Assembly (NCBI RefSeq): GCF_000716445.1
Contig: NZ_JNWK01000100.1
Span: 1 to 19,237, forward strand
Source: Streptomyces wedmorensis
Lineage (GTDB): Bacteria; Actinomycetota; Actinomycetes; Streptomycetales; Streptomycetaceae
Length of the DNA: 19,237 nt
Direction: 5' to 3'
Each line of letters begins with the position of its first letter. Within the stretch, counting starts at the first letter, position 1. The translations under genes and the position numbers were made by a program. The notes under the pieces were generated by a model. That model saw only the letters and a list, made by a program, of their open reading frames with translations. It was not told where the DNA came from and did no database searches. Shown one piece after another: positions 8,741 through 16,844 of this stretch.

Positions 8741-9415
8741 ATGGTGCAGAAGGCCAAGATCCTCCTGGTCGATGACCGGCCGGAGAATCTGCTGGCGCTG
8801 GAGGCCATTCTCTCCGCGCTCGATCAGACGCTGGTGCGGGCATCGTCCGGGGAGGAAGCGCTCAAGGCGCTGTTGACGGACGACTTCGCGGTCATCCTGC
8901 TCGACGTCCAGATGCCGGGAATGGACGGATTCGAGACCGCCGCGCACATCAAGCGGCGCGAGCGGACCCGCGACATCCCGATCATCTTCCTCACCGCCAT
9001 CAACCACGGCCCGCACCACACCTTCCGCGGGTACGCGGCCGGCGCGGTCGACTACATCTCCAAGCCGTTCGACCCGTGGGTGCTGCGCGCCAAGGTCTCC
9101 GTCTTCGTCGAGCTCTACATGAAGAACTGCAAGCTGCGCGAGCAGGCCGCCCTGCTGCGGCTGCAGTTGGAGGGCGGGGGCGAGGGCGGTCAGGGCAAGG
9201 AGGCCGCGGGTCTGCTCGCCGAGCTCTCCGCGCGGCTCGCTGCGGTCGAGGAGCAGGCGGAGGCGCTGTCGAAGCAGCTCGACGACGACTCCGCCGATGC
9301 GGCCGCCGTCGCCACCGCCGCGCATCTGGAGCGCAAGCTCACCGGCTTGCGCCGAGCCCTCGACGCGCTGGAGCCCGGCACGGGCGCCGTGCCGACGCTG
9401 CCCGCCCAGAGCTGA
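8741..9415 (+). CDS. osaB: OsaB-type response regulator without DNA-binding domain
   Basis: This 224-aa protein is an N-terminal receiver followed by a C-terminal coiled coil. Receiver landmarks are the acidic pair D11/D12, phospho-acceptor D55 ([11 protein letters not shown]), T85 and K108 (SKPF). Residues about 125-215 are Leu/Glu/Ala-rich with a glycine spacer near 145-150 and show no helix-turn-helix, so output is probably by protein contact. The ATG at 8741 is chosen because GAGGAGG (8727-8733) lies 7 bases upstream. An in-frame GTG at 8573 would add 56 residues of Gly/Ser/Pro sequence with poorer third-position GC (about 70%). In S. coelicolor osaB mutants fail in osmoadaptation and aerial growth under osmotic stress. 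The partner is presumably OsaA upstream. Confidence 0.88.
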   Translation: MVQKAKILLVDDRPENLLALEAILSALDQTLVRASSGEEALKALLTDDFAVILLDVQMPGMDGFETAAHIKRRERTRDIPIIFLTAINHGPHHTFRGYAAGAVDYISKPFDPWVLRAKVSVFVELYMKNCKLREQAALLRLQLEGGGEGGQGKEAAGLLAELSARLAAVEEQAEALSKQLDDDSADAAAVATAAHLERKLTGLRRALDALEPGTGAVPTLPAQS

Positions 9416-9452
9416 GCCGACGCTGCCCGACCGGAGTCGCGTCGGCGCTGCC

Positions 9453-9472
9453 GCGCGCCGGTGTAGGCGCGC
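9453..9472 (+). terminator. Possible osaB terminator hairpin
   Basis: A perfect 7-bp GC stem, GCGCGCC/GGCGCGC (9453-9459/9466-9472), with loop GGTGTA lies 37 bases after the osaB stop. There is no U-tract. A 14-bp direct repeat (GCCGACGCTGCCCG at 9391-9404 and 9416-9429) flanks the stop codon. The rest of the gap to ftsK (to 9617) holds only the candidate ftsK promoter. Confidence 0.4.
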
Positions 9473-9581
9473 ACGAAGCAGACGGCCCCCGTTTCAATCT
9501 GACGTATCGTCACTCTTGTCCGGTTTGTCGTGATAGGGCGTCAGTATCGTGCCGCGGCACGGGCGACACGTTCGGGTGAGG

Positions 9582-9610
9582 CGGACAGCCCGAAGCTTCA
9601 CCGGTAACCT
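9582..9610 (+). promoter_or_regulatory. Candidate leaderless promoter of ftsK
   Basis: CGGACA (9582-9587), a 17-base spacer and TAACCT (9605-9610) match the HrdB layout. The -10 ends 7 bases before ATG 9618, so transcription would begin at or next to the start codon. No Shine-Dalgarno lies before that ATG, which supports a leaderless mRNA. Confidence 0.4.
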
Positions 9611-9617
9611 CAGCACC

Positions 9618-12428
9618 ATGGCTTCACGTACGTCCGGCAAGGGTTCCCAGGGCACGGCGGGCGCCGCGAAGCCGCGCGCCGGTCGTACGGCGGGCGCCGC
9701 GAAGAAAGCGGCACCCGCGAAGTCCCCCGCCAAACCCCCCGCCAAGAAGGCGCCGGCGAAGAAGGCCGCGCCCGCCAAGCGTGCTCCCGCGCGGAAGACG
9801 GCGGCGAAGAAGGCCGCCCCGCGGCCGGCCCCGTCGCCGACCGGTGGCGTCTACCGGCTCGCGCGCGGCGCCTGGCTCGGCCTCGCCCACGGAGTGGGGG
9901 CGATGTTCCGGGGGATAGGGCGTGGCGCCAAGGGCCTCGACCCGGCCCACCGCAAGGACGGCCTCGCACTGCTGCTGCTCGGCATCGCGCTGATCGTCGC
10001 CGCCGGCACCTGGTCCAACCTGCGCGGGCCGGTCGGCGACCTCGTCGAGATGCTGGTGACCGGATCGTTCGGCCGCCTCGACCTGCTGGTTCCGCTGCTG
10101 CTCGGGGCGATCGGCATCCGGCTGATCCTCTATCCGGAGAAGCCCGAGGCCAACGGCCGGATCAGCATCGGCCTCTCCGCCCTCGTCATCGGCGTCCTCG
10201 GCCAGGTCCACATCGCCTGCGGTTCGCCGGGGCGCGGCGACGGCAGCGCCGCCATGCAGGACGCCGGCGGCCTCATCGGCTGGGCGGCCTCGCAGCCCCT
10301 CGTCTTCATGATGGGCGAGGCCCTCGCCGTACCGATGCTGGTGCTGCTCACCGTCTTCGGCCTGCTCGTCGTCACCGCCACCCCGGTCAACGCGATCCCG
10401 CAGCGGCTGCGCGCCCTCGGCGCCAGGCTCGGCATCGTCGAACCCGCCTACGACCCGGCGGAGGCCGAGGAGCAGGAGGGATACGAGGGGTACGACGAGG
10501 AATGGCGGGGTCCGCAGCCCGCCCGGCCCCGGCCCGCCCGCCGTCGCGCCACCGGCCCCGCCGAACCGTACGACGTGGACCGGGCGGAGGCGGAGATGCT
10601 GGAGCGCCGCGGCCGGACCCCGCGCCGCTCCGTCGAGGCGCCCGCCTTCGACCCCGGCATGGACCCGGTGGACGTCGCCGCGGCCGCGGCCGCCGCGCTC
10701 GACGGCGCCGTCCTGAACGGCATGCCGCCGTCGCCGATCGTCGCCGACCTGACCAGGGACGTCACCGCCGAGCGGGACGCCGCCGTGGCCGCGACCGCCG
10801 CGGAGAAGGCCGAGAAGGCGGCGTCGGCCGCGCCCGTACCGCCCGCGCGCGGCGGCGACCGGCGCCCCGGCGGAGGCGTACCCGATCTGACCAAGCCGGC
10901 ACCCGAGCCGACCGACCTGCCGCCCAGGGCCGAGCAGCTCCAGCTCGCCGGCGACATCACGTACGCGCTGCCCTCGCTCGACCTCCTGGAGCGAGGCGGG
11001 CCCGGCAAGACGCGCAGTGCCGCCAACGACGCGGTCGTGGACGCGCTCACCAACGTCTTCACCGAGTTCAAGGTCGACGCGGCCGTCACGGGGTTCACCC
11101 GCGGCCCGACGGTCACGCGGTACGAGGTCGAGCTCGGCCCCGCCGTGAAGGTCGAGAAGATCACGGCCCTCACCAAGAACATCGCGTACGCCGTGGCCTC
11201 GCCCGACGTGCGGATCATCTCGCCGATCCCCGGCAAGTCCGCGGTGGGCATCGAGATCCCGAACAGCGACCGCGAGATGGTCAACCTCGGCGACGTGCTG
11301 CGCCTGGCGGCCGCGGCCGAGGACGACCACCCGATGCTGGTCGCGCTCGGCAAGAACGTCGAGGGCGGCTACGAGATGGCCAACCTGGCGAAGATGCCGC
11401 ACGTCCTGGTCGCCGGTGCCACGGGCTCCGGAAAGTCCTCGTGCATCAACTGCCTGATCACGTCGATCATGATAAGAGCGACCCCAGAGGACGTCCGGAT
11501 GGTGCTGGTCGACCCCAAGCGGGTCGAGCTCACCGCCTACGAGGGCATCCCGCACCTGATCACGCCGATCATCACCAACCCCAAGCGGGCCGCCGAGGCG
11601 CTCCAGTGGGTGGTGAAGGAGATGGACCTCCGCTACGACGACCTGGCGGCGTTCGGCTACCGGCACATCGACGACTTCAACCAGGCGATCCGGGACGGGA
11701 AGATCAAGCTGCCCGAGGGCAGCGAGCGCGAGCTCAACCCCTACCCGTACCTCCTGGTGATCGTCGACGAGCTCGCCGACCTGATGATGGTCGCGCCGAG
11801 GGACGTCGAGGACTCGATCGTCAGGATCACCCAGCTGGCCCGAGCGGCCGGCATCCACCTGGTGCTCGCCACCCAGCGGCCGTCGGTGGACGTTGTCACC
11901 GGTCTGATCAAGGCGAACGTTCCCTCACGGCTCGCCTTCGCCACCTCCTCGCTCGCCGACAGCCGGGTCATCCTCGACCAGCCCGGCGCCGAGAAGCTGA
12001 TCGGCAAGGGCGACGGCCTCTTCCTGCCGATGGGCGCCAACAAGCCCGTCCGCATGCAGGGTGCTTTCGTCACCGAGGGCGAGGTCGCGGCCGTCGTGCA
12101 GCACTGCAAGGACCAGATGACCCCGGTCTTCCGGGAGGACGTCACCGTCGGCCAGCGGCAGAAGAAGGAGATCGACGAGGACATCGGCGACGACCTGGAC
12201 CTGCTGTGCCAGGCCGCCGAGCTGGTCGTCTCCACGCAGTTCGGCTCCACCTCGATGCTCCAGCGCAAGCTGCGCGTCGGCTTCGCCAAGGCCGGCCGTC
12301 TGATGGACCTGATGGAGTCGCGGAACATCGTCGGCCCCAGTGAGGGTTCGAAGGCGCGGGACGTCCTGGTGAAGCCCGACGAACTGGACGGCGTGCTGGC
12401 CGTGATCCGCGGGGAGTCGGGGGCGTAG
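9618..12428 (+). CDS. ftsK: DNA translocase FtsK/SpoIIIE
   Basis: This 936-aa septal DNA pump moves chromosomes through the closing sporulation septum using ATP. The N-terminus (residues 17-73) is a Lys/Ala/Pro repeat of PAKKA type. Four membrane segments follow at about 114-133, 155-172, 181-198 and 228-255, then an acidic/Ala-rich linker to about 430. The motor shows Walker A GATGSGKS (600-607) and Walker B LLVIVDE (D717/E718). The C-terminal winged-helix gamma domain (about 865-930, including STSMLQRKLRVGFAKAGRLM) would read polar DNA motifs. ATG 9618 is chosen because the upstream in-frame GTG (9549) adds Arg-rich residues with no ribosome site. The gene lies ahead of the rodZ-like/rimO/pgsA block, a conserved actinobacterial order also seen around mycobacterial ftsK. 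Confidence 0.95.
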   Translation: MASRTSGKGSQGTAGAAKPRAGRTAGAAKKAAPAKSPAKPPAKKAPAKKAAPAKRAPARKTAAKKAAPRPAPSPTGGVYRLARGAWLGLAHGVGAMFRGIGRGAKGLDPAHRKDGLALLLLGIALIVAAGTWSNLRGPVGDLVEMLVTGSFGRLDLLVPLLLGAIGIRLILYPEKPEANGRISIGLSALVIGVLGQVHIACGSPGRGDGSAAMQDAGGLIGWAASQPLVFMMGEALAVPMLVLLTVFGLLVVTATPVNAIPQRLRALGARLGIVEPAYDPAEAEEQEGYEGYDEEWRGPQPARPRPARRRATGPAEPYDVDRAEAEMLERRGRTPRRSVEAPAFDPGMDPVDVAAAAAAALDGAVLNGMPPSPIVADLTRDVTAERDAAVAATAAEKAEKAASAAPVPPARGGDRRPGGGVPDLTKPAPEPTDLPPRAEQLQLAGDITYALPSLDLLERGGPGKTRSAANDAVVDALTNVFTEFKVDAAVTGFTRGPTVTRYEVELGPAVKVEKITALTKNIAYAVASPDVRIISPIPGKSAVGIEIPNSDREMVNLGDVLRLAAAAEDDHPMLVALGKNVEGGYEMANLAKMPHVLVAGATGSGKSSCINCLITSIMIRATPEDVRMVLVDPKRVELTAYEGIPHLITPIITNPKRAAEALQWVVKEMDLRYDDLAAFGYRHIDDFNQAIRDGKIKLPEGSERELNPYPYLLVIVDELADLMMVAPRDVEDSIVRITQLARAAGIHLVLATQRPSVDVVTGLIKANVPSRLAFATSSLADSRVILDQPGAEKLIGKGDGLFLPMGANKPVRMQGAFVTEGEVAAVVQHCKDQMTPVFREDVTVGQRQKKEIDEDIGDDLDLLCQAAELVVSTQFGSTSMLQRKLRVGFAKAGRLMDLMESRNIVGPSEGSKARDVLVKPDELDGVLAVIRGESGA

Positions 12429-12505
12429 ACCCGTCCGGCGGAACGCGGGTGTGGCGGCGGGGAGGCCGGGTACCCGATCGAGACCGGGCCGAGACTCACT
12501 CGTAA

Positions 12506-12530
12506 GGGAACGGTGGGCAACCGTTTCCCC
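12506..12530 (+). terminator. Possible hairpin after ftsK
   Basis: GGGAACGGT (12506-12514) pairs with ACCGTTTCCC (12520-12529), with one bulged T and a 5-base loop. It lies about 80 bases after the ftsK stop, without a U-tract. The 247-bp gap to the next gene otherwise holds only a candidate promoter. Confidence 0.35.
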
Positions 12531-12604
12531 TGGCCGTACGTCAAGTTGGACGGTGGGACAGAAGGAAGTCCCAACCTCATGGCGTACAAACAGCACCCGC
12601 CCGG

Positions 12605-12635
12605 TTGCCCCACCCTTTCGTACCACCCATAGACT
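12605..12635 (+). promoter_or_regulatory. Candidate promoter of the rodZ-like gene
   Basis: TTGCCC (12605-12610) and TAGACT (12630-12635), spaced 19 bases apart, resemble a HrdB promoter. The -10 is a good match; the spacer is a little long. The leader would be about 33 nt. Confidence 0.4.
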
Positions 12636-12675
12636 GAACGTCCAGCAGGTGGTTACACGCTCGAAAGGCGCTCTC

Positions 12676-13500
12676 GTGTCCATCGGCAACTCCCCCGAAG
12701 ACGACCGGACGTTCCCGGCAGACGACCGGGACCCGATCGGTCGTGCTCTCCAGCAGGCCCGCATCGCCGCCGGTCTCACCGTCGAAGAGGTCAGTGCCTC
12801 CACGCGTGTCCGGATTCCGATCGTTCACGCGATCGAGGAGGACGACTTCTCGCGCTGTGGCGGCGACGTCTACGCCCGCGGCCACATCCGCACGCTCGCC
12901 CGCGCCGTCGGGCTCGATCCGGCCGCGCTGATCGAGCAGTACGACGCCGAGCACGGCGGCCGTCCCGCGCCCACCCCCGCCGCCCCGCTGTTCGAGGCGG
13001 AACGCATCCGCCCCGAGCCGCGCCGGCCCAACTGGACCGCCGCGATGGTGGCGGCCATCGTCGCCGTCGTCGGCTTCGTCGGCTTCACGATGTTCAACGG
13101 GAACGAGGCTCCGAAGGGGACCACCGCGGCAGAGGGCGGCCCCGCCCCCGCGCCGGAGAAGGCGACCTCCGCCAAGCCGAAGCCGGTCAAGCCCGTCGCC
13201 CCGAAGCCCACCGAGAGCGCGATCGCCGCCGTCCCGCAGGACAAGGTCACGGTCAAGCTCACCGCCGTCGACGACAAGAGCTGGATCTCGGCCAAGGCGC
13301 ACGACGGCAAGCTGCTCTTCGACGGGCTCCTCCTCAAGGGCGAGTCGAAGACCTACCAGGACGACGAGCGCATCGACCTGGTCCTCGGCAACGCGGGCGC
13401 GATCGAGCTGTACGTGAACGGCAAGAAGGTCGCGGACAAGTTCGAATCCGGCCAGGTCGAGCGGCTGACCTACACCAAGGGCGACCCCGAGGCCGGCTGA
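12676..13500 (+). CDS. RodZ-like membrane-anchored HTH protein (DUF4115)
   Basis: This 274-aa protein has a RodZ-type layout. An N-terminal HTH_25 domain (about residues 20-90) includes IGRALQQARIAAGLTVEEVS and the family-typical YARGHIRTLAR. One membrane segment (about 120-140) is followed by a Pro/Lys/Ala-rich stalk (about 145-195) and a C-terminal beta-rich DUF4115 domain (about 200-270) that would face outward. The GTG start at 12676 has AAAGG about 8 bases upstream. RodZ links MreB to the wall synthesis machinery in rods; in Streptomyces a role in envelope or spore-wall assembly is an inference from the family. It lies between ftsK and rimO. It could also be described simply as a helix-turn-helix membrane protein. 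Confidence 0.9.
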   Translation: MSIGNSPEDDRTFPADDRDPIGRALQQARIAAGLTVEEVSASTRVRIPIVHAIEEDDFSRCGGDVYARGHIRTLARAVGLDPAALIEQYDAEHGGRPAPTPAAPLFEAERIRPEPRRPNWTAAMVAAIVAVVGFVGFTMFNGNEAPKGTTAAEGGPAPAPEKATSAKPKPVKPVAPKPTESAIAAVPQDKVTVKLTAVDDKSWISAKAHDGKLLFDGLLLKGESKTYQDDERIDLVLGNAGAIELYVNGKKVADKFESGQVERLTYTKGDPEAG

Positions 13501-13531
13501 GCCGCGCTGCCCGGCCCGTGATGTGACCTCT

Positions 13532-13556
13532 GTCGCGCAGGTGAACCCTGCGCGAC
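13532..13556 (+). terminator. Perfect 10-bp inverted repeat between the rodZ-like gene and rimO
   Basis: GTCGCGCAGG (13532-13541) and CCTGCGCGAC (13547-13556) form a perfect stem with loop TGAAC. It follows the rodZ-like stop by 31 bases and is not followed by a U-tract, so it may be a terminator. Its right arm also reaches the place where a -35 for rimO would lie, so an operator role is possible. Confidence 0.5.
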
Positions 13557-13577
13557 GGGGGAACGGCCGGGACGAAG

Positions 13578-13583
13578 TAGTCT
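13578..13583 (+). promoter_or_regulatory. -10-like hexamer before rimO
   Basis: TAGTCT (13578-13583) fits TANNNT and ends 7 bases before ATG 13591. With no Shine-Dalgarno in that interval this suggests a leaderless start. No convincing -35 is visible. Confidence 0.35.
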
Positions 13584-13590
13584 TGAGTCC

Positions 13591-15084
13591 ATGCCCGAAC
13601 GCCGTACCGTCGCCCTTGTCACTCTTGGCTGCGCCCGTAACGAGGTGGACTCGGAGGAGCTCGCAGGCCGCTTGGCAGCGGACGGCTGGGAGCTCGTCGA
13701 GAACGCCGAAGAAGCGGACGTCGCAGTCGTCAACACCTGCGGATTCGTCGAGGCCGCCAAGAAGGACTCCGTCGACGCCCTGCTCGAAGCCAATGATCTG
13801 AAGGACCACGGCCGGACCCAGGCCGTCGTCGCCGTCGGCTGCATGGCCGAGAGGTACGGCAAGGAGCTCGCCGAAGCCCTCCCGGAGGCCGACGGCGTCC
13901 TGGGCTTCGACGACTACGCCGACATCTCCAACCGCCTCCAGACCATCCTCAACGGTGGCAGTGTCGAGGCCCACACTCCGCGTGACCGGCGCAAGCTGCT
14001 GCCGCTGTCGCCCGTCGAGCGCCAGGAGGCGGCCGCGGCCGTGGCCCTCCCGGGACACGGCGACTCCGCCGAGGCCCCGGTCGACGCCCCCGCCGACCTT
14101 CCCGAGGGACTCGCGCCGGCCTCCGGGCCGCGCGCGCCGCTCCGCCGCCGGCTCGACGCCAGCCCCGTCGCCTCGGTGAAGCTCGCCTCCGGCTGCGACC
14201 GCCGCTGCTCCTTCTGCGCCATCCCCTCCTTCCGCGGCTCCTTCGTCTCGCGCCGTCCCTCCGACGTGCTGAACGAGACGCGCTGGCTCGCCGAGCAGGG
14301 CGTCAAGGAGGTCATGCTGGTCTCCGAGAACAACACCTCCTACGGCAAGGACCTCGGCGACATCCGGCTCCTGGAGAGCCTCCTGCCCGACCTCGCCGCC
14401 GTCGACGGCATCGAGCGCGTCCGGGTCAGCTACCTCCAGCCCGCCGAGATGCGCCCGGGCCTCATCGACGTCCTGACATCGACCGACAAGGTCGTGCCCT
14501 ACTTCGACCTGTCCTTCCAGCACAGCGCCCCGGACGTGCTCCGGGCCATGCGCCGCTTCGGTGACACCGACCGCTTCCTGGAGCTCCTGGAGACGATCCG
14601 CTCCAAGGCCCCGACCGCCGGTGCGCGCTCCAACTTCATCGTCGGCTTCCCCGGCGAGACCGAGGCGGACTTCGCCGAGCTGGAACGCTTCATCACCCAC
14701 GCCCGCCTCGACGCCATCGGCGTCTTCGGCTACTCCGACGAGGACGGCACCGAGGCCGCCACGTACGAGCACAAGCTCGACCAGGAGGTCGTCGACGAGC
14801 GGCTCGCCCACCTTTCCCGGCTCGCCGAGGAGCTCACGGCGCAGCGCGCCGAGGAGCGCATCGGAGAGACCCTGGAAGTACTCGTCGAGACCCTGGACGA
14901 GGAGGACGGCTGGATCGGCCGCGCCGCCCACCAGGCGCCCGAGACGGACGGCCAGGTGTTCCTCACCACGGCCGACGGTACGAGCCCCGACCTCGCTCCG
15001 GGCCGTATGGTCAGTGCGAAGGTCGTCGGCACGGAAGGCGTCGACCTGGTGGCCGAGTGTCTTTTCGAGGAGGCAGGCAGATGA
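13591..15084 (+). CDS. rimO: Ribosomal protein S12 methylthiotransferase RimO
   Basis: This 497-aa radical-SAM enzyme adds a methylthio group to an aspartate of ribosomal protein S12. The N-terminal MTTase domain carries the three cluster cysteines C14 ([11 protein letters not shown]), C50 (VNTCGF) and C84 (VGCMAERYG). The radical-SAM motif CDRRCSFC gives C202, C206 and C209. A C-terminal TRAM domain covers about residues 425-495. The family is usually about 430-450 aa; the excess is an Ala/Pro-rich linker at about 130-190 between the two cluster domains. The family signature [13 protein letters not shown] favours RimO over MiaB. It starts at ATG 13591 and its stop overlaps the pgsA start by four bases (ATGA), so rimO-pgsA-cinA are translationally coupled. 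Confidence 0.94.
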   Translation: MPERRTVALVTLGCARNEVDSEELAGRLAADGWELVENAEEADVAVVNTCGFVEAAKKDSVDALLEANDLKDHGRTQAVVAVGCMAERYGKELAEALPEADGVLGFDDYADISNRLQTILNGGSVEAHTPRDRRKLLPLSPVERQEAAAAVALPGHGDSAEAPVDAPADLPEGLAPASGPRAPLRRRLDASPVASVKLASGCDRRCSFCAIPSFRGSFVSRRPSDVLNETRWLAEQGVKEVMLVSENNTSYGKDLGDIRLLESLLPDLAAVDGIERVRVSYLQPAEMRPGLIDVLTSTDKVVPYFDLSFQHSAPDVLRAMRRFGDTDRFLELLETIRSKAPTAGARSNFIVGFPGETEADFAELERFITHARLDAIGVFGYSDEDGTEAATYEHKLDQEVVDERLAHLSRLAEELTAQRAEERIGETLEVLVETLDEEDGWIGRAAHQAPETDGQVFLTTADGTSPDLAPGRMVSAKVVGTEGVDLVAECLFEEAGR

Positions 15085-15755
15085 CCGGAGTCCCGGCATC
15101 CGCGACGGGCGGGACCGGTAGGCCGGCGCCCCGCGGCAAGCTGGGCGCGGCTGCCGTCAACCAGGCCAGCCTGTGGAACATCGCCAACATCCTCACCATG
15201 ATCCGGCTCGTGCTCGTCCCGGGCTTCGTGATCCTGCTGTTCCAGGACGGCGGACACGACCCCGCGTGGCGGGCCTGGGCCTGGGCGGCCTTCGCGGTGG
15301 CCATGATCACGGACGTCTTCGACGGGCACCTGGCCCGTACGTACAACCTGGTCACCGACTTCGGGAAGATCGCCGACCCGATCGCCGACAAGGCGATCAT
15401 GGCGGCCGGACTCGTCAGCCTGTCCGTCCTCGGGGACCTGCCCTGGTGGGTGACCGGGGTCATCCTGGCCCGCGAGCTGGGGATCACCCTCATGCGGTTC
15501 TGGGTCATCCGGCACGGGGTCATCCCGGCCAGCCGCGGCGGCAAGGTGAAGACGCTCGCCCAGGGCACGGCCGTCGGCATGTACGTCCTGATGCTCACCG
15601 GGCCGCTGGCCACCCTGCGCTTCTGGGTGATGGCGGTTGCCGTCGTGCTGACGGTCGTCACCGGTCTGGACTATGTGCGACAGGCCGTCGTGCTCCGGCG
15701 CAAGGGGCTCGCCGCTGAGCGCGCGGCGGCGCGGCCGGAGGCGTCGACGCGATGA
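15081..15755 (+). CDS. pgsA: CDP-diacylglycerol-glycerol-3-phosphate 3-phosphatidyltransferase
   Basis: This 224-aa membrane enzyme is predicted to transfer a phosphatidyl group from CDP-diacylglycerol to glycerol-3-phosphate, the committed step to phosphatidylglycerol and cardiolipin. The full CDP-alcohol phosphatidyltransferase signature D-x2-DG-x2-AR-x8-G-x3-D-x3-D is present: D78, D81-G82, A85-R86, G95, D99, D103. About five or six hydrophobic segments run from residue 32 to 205, after a soluble N-terminus of about 30 residues. ATG 15081 is supported by GAGGAGG (15067-15073) 7 bases upstream. It overlaps rimO and cinA by 4 bases each. Several paralogues occur in actinobacteria, so the exact alcohol acceptor is inferred from synteny with the mycobacterial pgsA3-clgR region. 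Confidence 0.9.
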   Translation: MTGVPASATGGTGRPAPRGKLGAAAVNQASLWNIANILTMIRLVLVPGFVILLFQDGGHDPAWRAWAWAAFAVAMITDVFDGHLARTYNLVTDFGKIADPIADKAIMAAGLVSLSVLGDLPWWVTGVILARELGITLMRFWVIRHGVIPASRGGKVKTLAQGTAVGMYVLMLTGPLATLRFWVMAVAVVLTVVTGLDYVRQAVVLRRKGLAAERAAARPEASTR

Positions 15756-16273
15756 CCGAGGCCGCCCGGGTGCTGGCGCTGCTCGCGGAGCGTGATCACA
15801 CGCTCGCCGCGGCGGAGTCGCTCACGGGTGGCCTGGTGGCCGCCGAGCTCACCGGCGTACCCGGAGCGTCGAAGGCCTTCCAGGGGTCCGTCACGGCCTA
15901 CGCCACGGCCCTCAAGCACGAGCTCCTCGGCGTCGACCGGGCCCTCCTCGCGGAGCGCGGAGCGGTGGACCCGGAGGTCGCGCTGCAGATGGCGGCCGGT
16001 GTACGGGACCGGCTCGGCGCCGACTGGGGCATCTCGACGACCGGGGTCGCGGGGCCCGACCCGCAGGACGGCCACGCCGTCGGAACCGTCTACGTGGCGG
16101 TCGCGGGGCCGGTCGCGACAGGCGCCCGCGCCGGGAAAGTGGTCTCGTTGAGGTTGAACGGCGACCGCGCGGACATTCGTAGAGAGAGCGTACGGAGCGT
16201 GTTGGAACTGCTCCTTGAGGAACTCTCGGGAAATGCGCGGGCACAGGATACGGAACACAACGGGGGGAATTGA
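15752..16273 (+). CDS. cinA: CinA C-terminal domain protein, nicotinamide-nucleotide amidohydrolase (PncC type)
   Basis: This 173-aa protein consists only of the CinA C-terminal domain, which deamidates nicotinamide mononucleotide to nicotinate mononucleotide. Family motifs are AESLTGG (residues 21-27), GSVTAYATALK (45-55, with the catalytic-type Ser/Tyr/Lys) and STTGVAGP (95-102). The N-terminal molybdopterin-binding-like domain of full-length CinA (about 400 aa) is absent, as in PncC. ATG 15752 overlaps the pgsA stop as ATGA, with GGAGG (15737-15741) 10 bases upstream. It lies 109 bases before clgR with no clear hairpin between, so read-through into clgR is likely. Confidence 0.92.
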   Translation: MTEAARVLALLAERDHTLAAAESLTGGLVAAELTGVPGASKAFQGSVTAYATALKHELLGVDRALLAERGAVDPEVALQMAAGVRDRLGADWGISTTGVAGPDPQDGHAVGTVYVAVAGPVATGARAGKVVSLRLNGDRADIRRESVRSVLELLLEELSGNARAQDTEHNGGN

Positions 16274-16382
16274 TGTTTGCAGCCCTGAGTGAACACGACA
16301 TCGCTCCCCGCACGGCCGCACCCCGAGGCGGTACGGTGGTGCGTGAAGGATGCGGCTACGCGGTCCGAGGAGGGAGCCACCG

Positions 16383-16766
16383 ATGATTCTGCTCCGTCGC
16401 CTGCTGGGTGACGTGCTGCGTCGGCAGCGCCAGCGCCAGGGCCGTACTCTGCGCGAAGTCTCCTCGTCCGCCCGAGTCTCGCTCGGCTATCTCTCCGAGG
16501 TGGAGCGGGGGCAGAAGGAGGCTTCCTCCGAGCTGCTCTCCGCGATCTGCGACGCGCTGGACGTACGGATGTCCGAGCTCATGCGCGAAGTGAGCGACGA
16601 GCTGTCGCTCGCCGAACTGGCCGAGTCGGCAGCGTCGAGCGAACCGGTGCCGACACCGGTGCGCCCGAGGCTCAATTCGGTGTCGGTGACGTCGGTGGCA
16701 GGTGTGCCCACCGAGCGGGTGACCATCAAGGCGCCCACGGAAGCGGTCAACGTCGTCGCCGCCTGA
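16383..16766 (+). CDS. clgR: ClgR, transcriptional activator of clp and lon protease genes
   Basis: This 127-aa XRE-family regulator has a helix-turn-helix at about residues 9-66, with the recognition region in [20 protein letters not shown]. The location directly after pgsA-cinA is the conserved place of clgR in Corynebacterium, Mycobacterium (Rv2745c beside pgsA3) and Streptomyces, where it activates clpP1, clpC and lon. The protein ends in VVAA; a C-terminal Ala-Ala in Streptomyces ClgR serves as a ClpP-dependent degradation signal, giving feedback control. ATG 16383 is chosen because GAGGAGGGAG (16367-16376) lies 6 bases upstream; the in-frame ATG at 16350 would place this ribosome site inside the gene. 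No convincing promoter was seen in the 109-bp gap upstream. Confidence 0.9.
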   Translation: MILLRRLLGDVLRRQRQRQGRTLREVSSSARVSLGYLSEVERGQKEASSELLSAICDALDVRMSELMREVSDELSLAELAESAASSEPVPTPVRPRLNSVSVTSVAGVPTERVTIKAPTEAVNVVAA

Positions 16767-16785
16767 ACCGAAGCACATGGGGCGA

Positions 16786-16844
16786 GGCCCCGGTCGACGC
16801 CCTGCGGGGCGCCGGTCGGGGCCTTTCTCTTTGTCTTTCTCTTT
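16786..16844 (+). terminator. Intrinsic terminator after clgR with a long pyrimidine tail
   Basis: A 17-bp stem (16786-16802 with 16807-16823; two G-T pairs, one A-C mismatch) closes a TGCG loop and is followed by a T-rich tract, 16824-16844, containing two copies of TTTCTCTTTG. It ends the rimO-pgsA-cinA-clgR unit. In the remaining 200 bases to 17048 I see no gene or clear promoter. Confidence 0.88.

Noticed and set aside
4583..9325. A 1,580-codon open frame on the minus strand opposite osaA and osaB
   Set aside because: It is an antisense shadow of high-GC repetitive codons. The protein is Arg/Leu/His/Asp-rich without a domain, while the plus strand carries clear kinase and receiver motifs.
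12577..15099. An 840-codon minus-strand open frame across the rodZ-like gene and rimO
   Set aside because: It spans two real genes and their gap in antisense and has no recognisable motif or ribosome site.
16350..16382. ATG 16350 as the clgR start
   Set aside because: The GAGGAGGGAG ribosome site would lie inside the gene, and the ClgR family begins close to the chosen Met.
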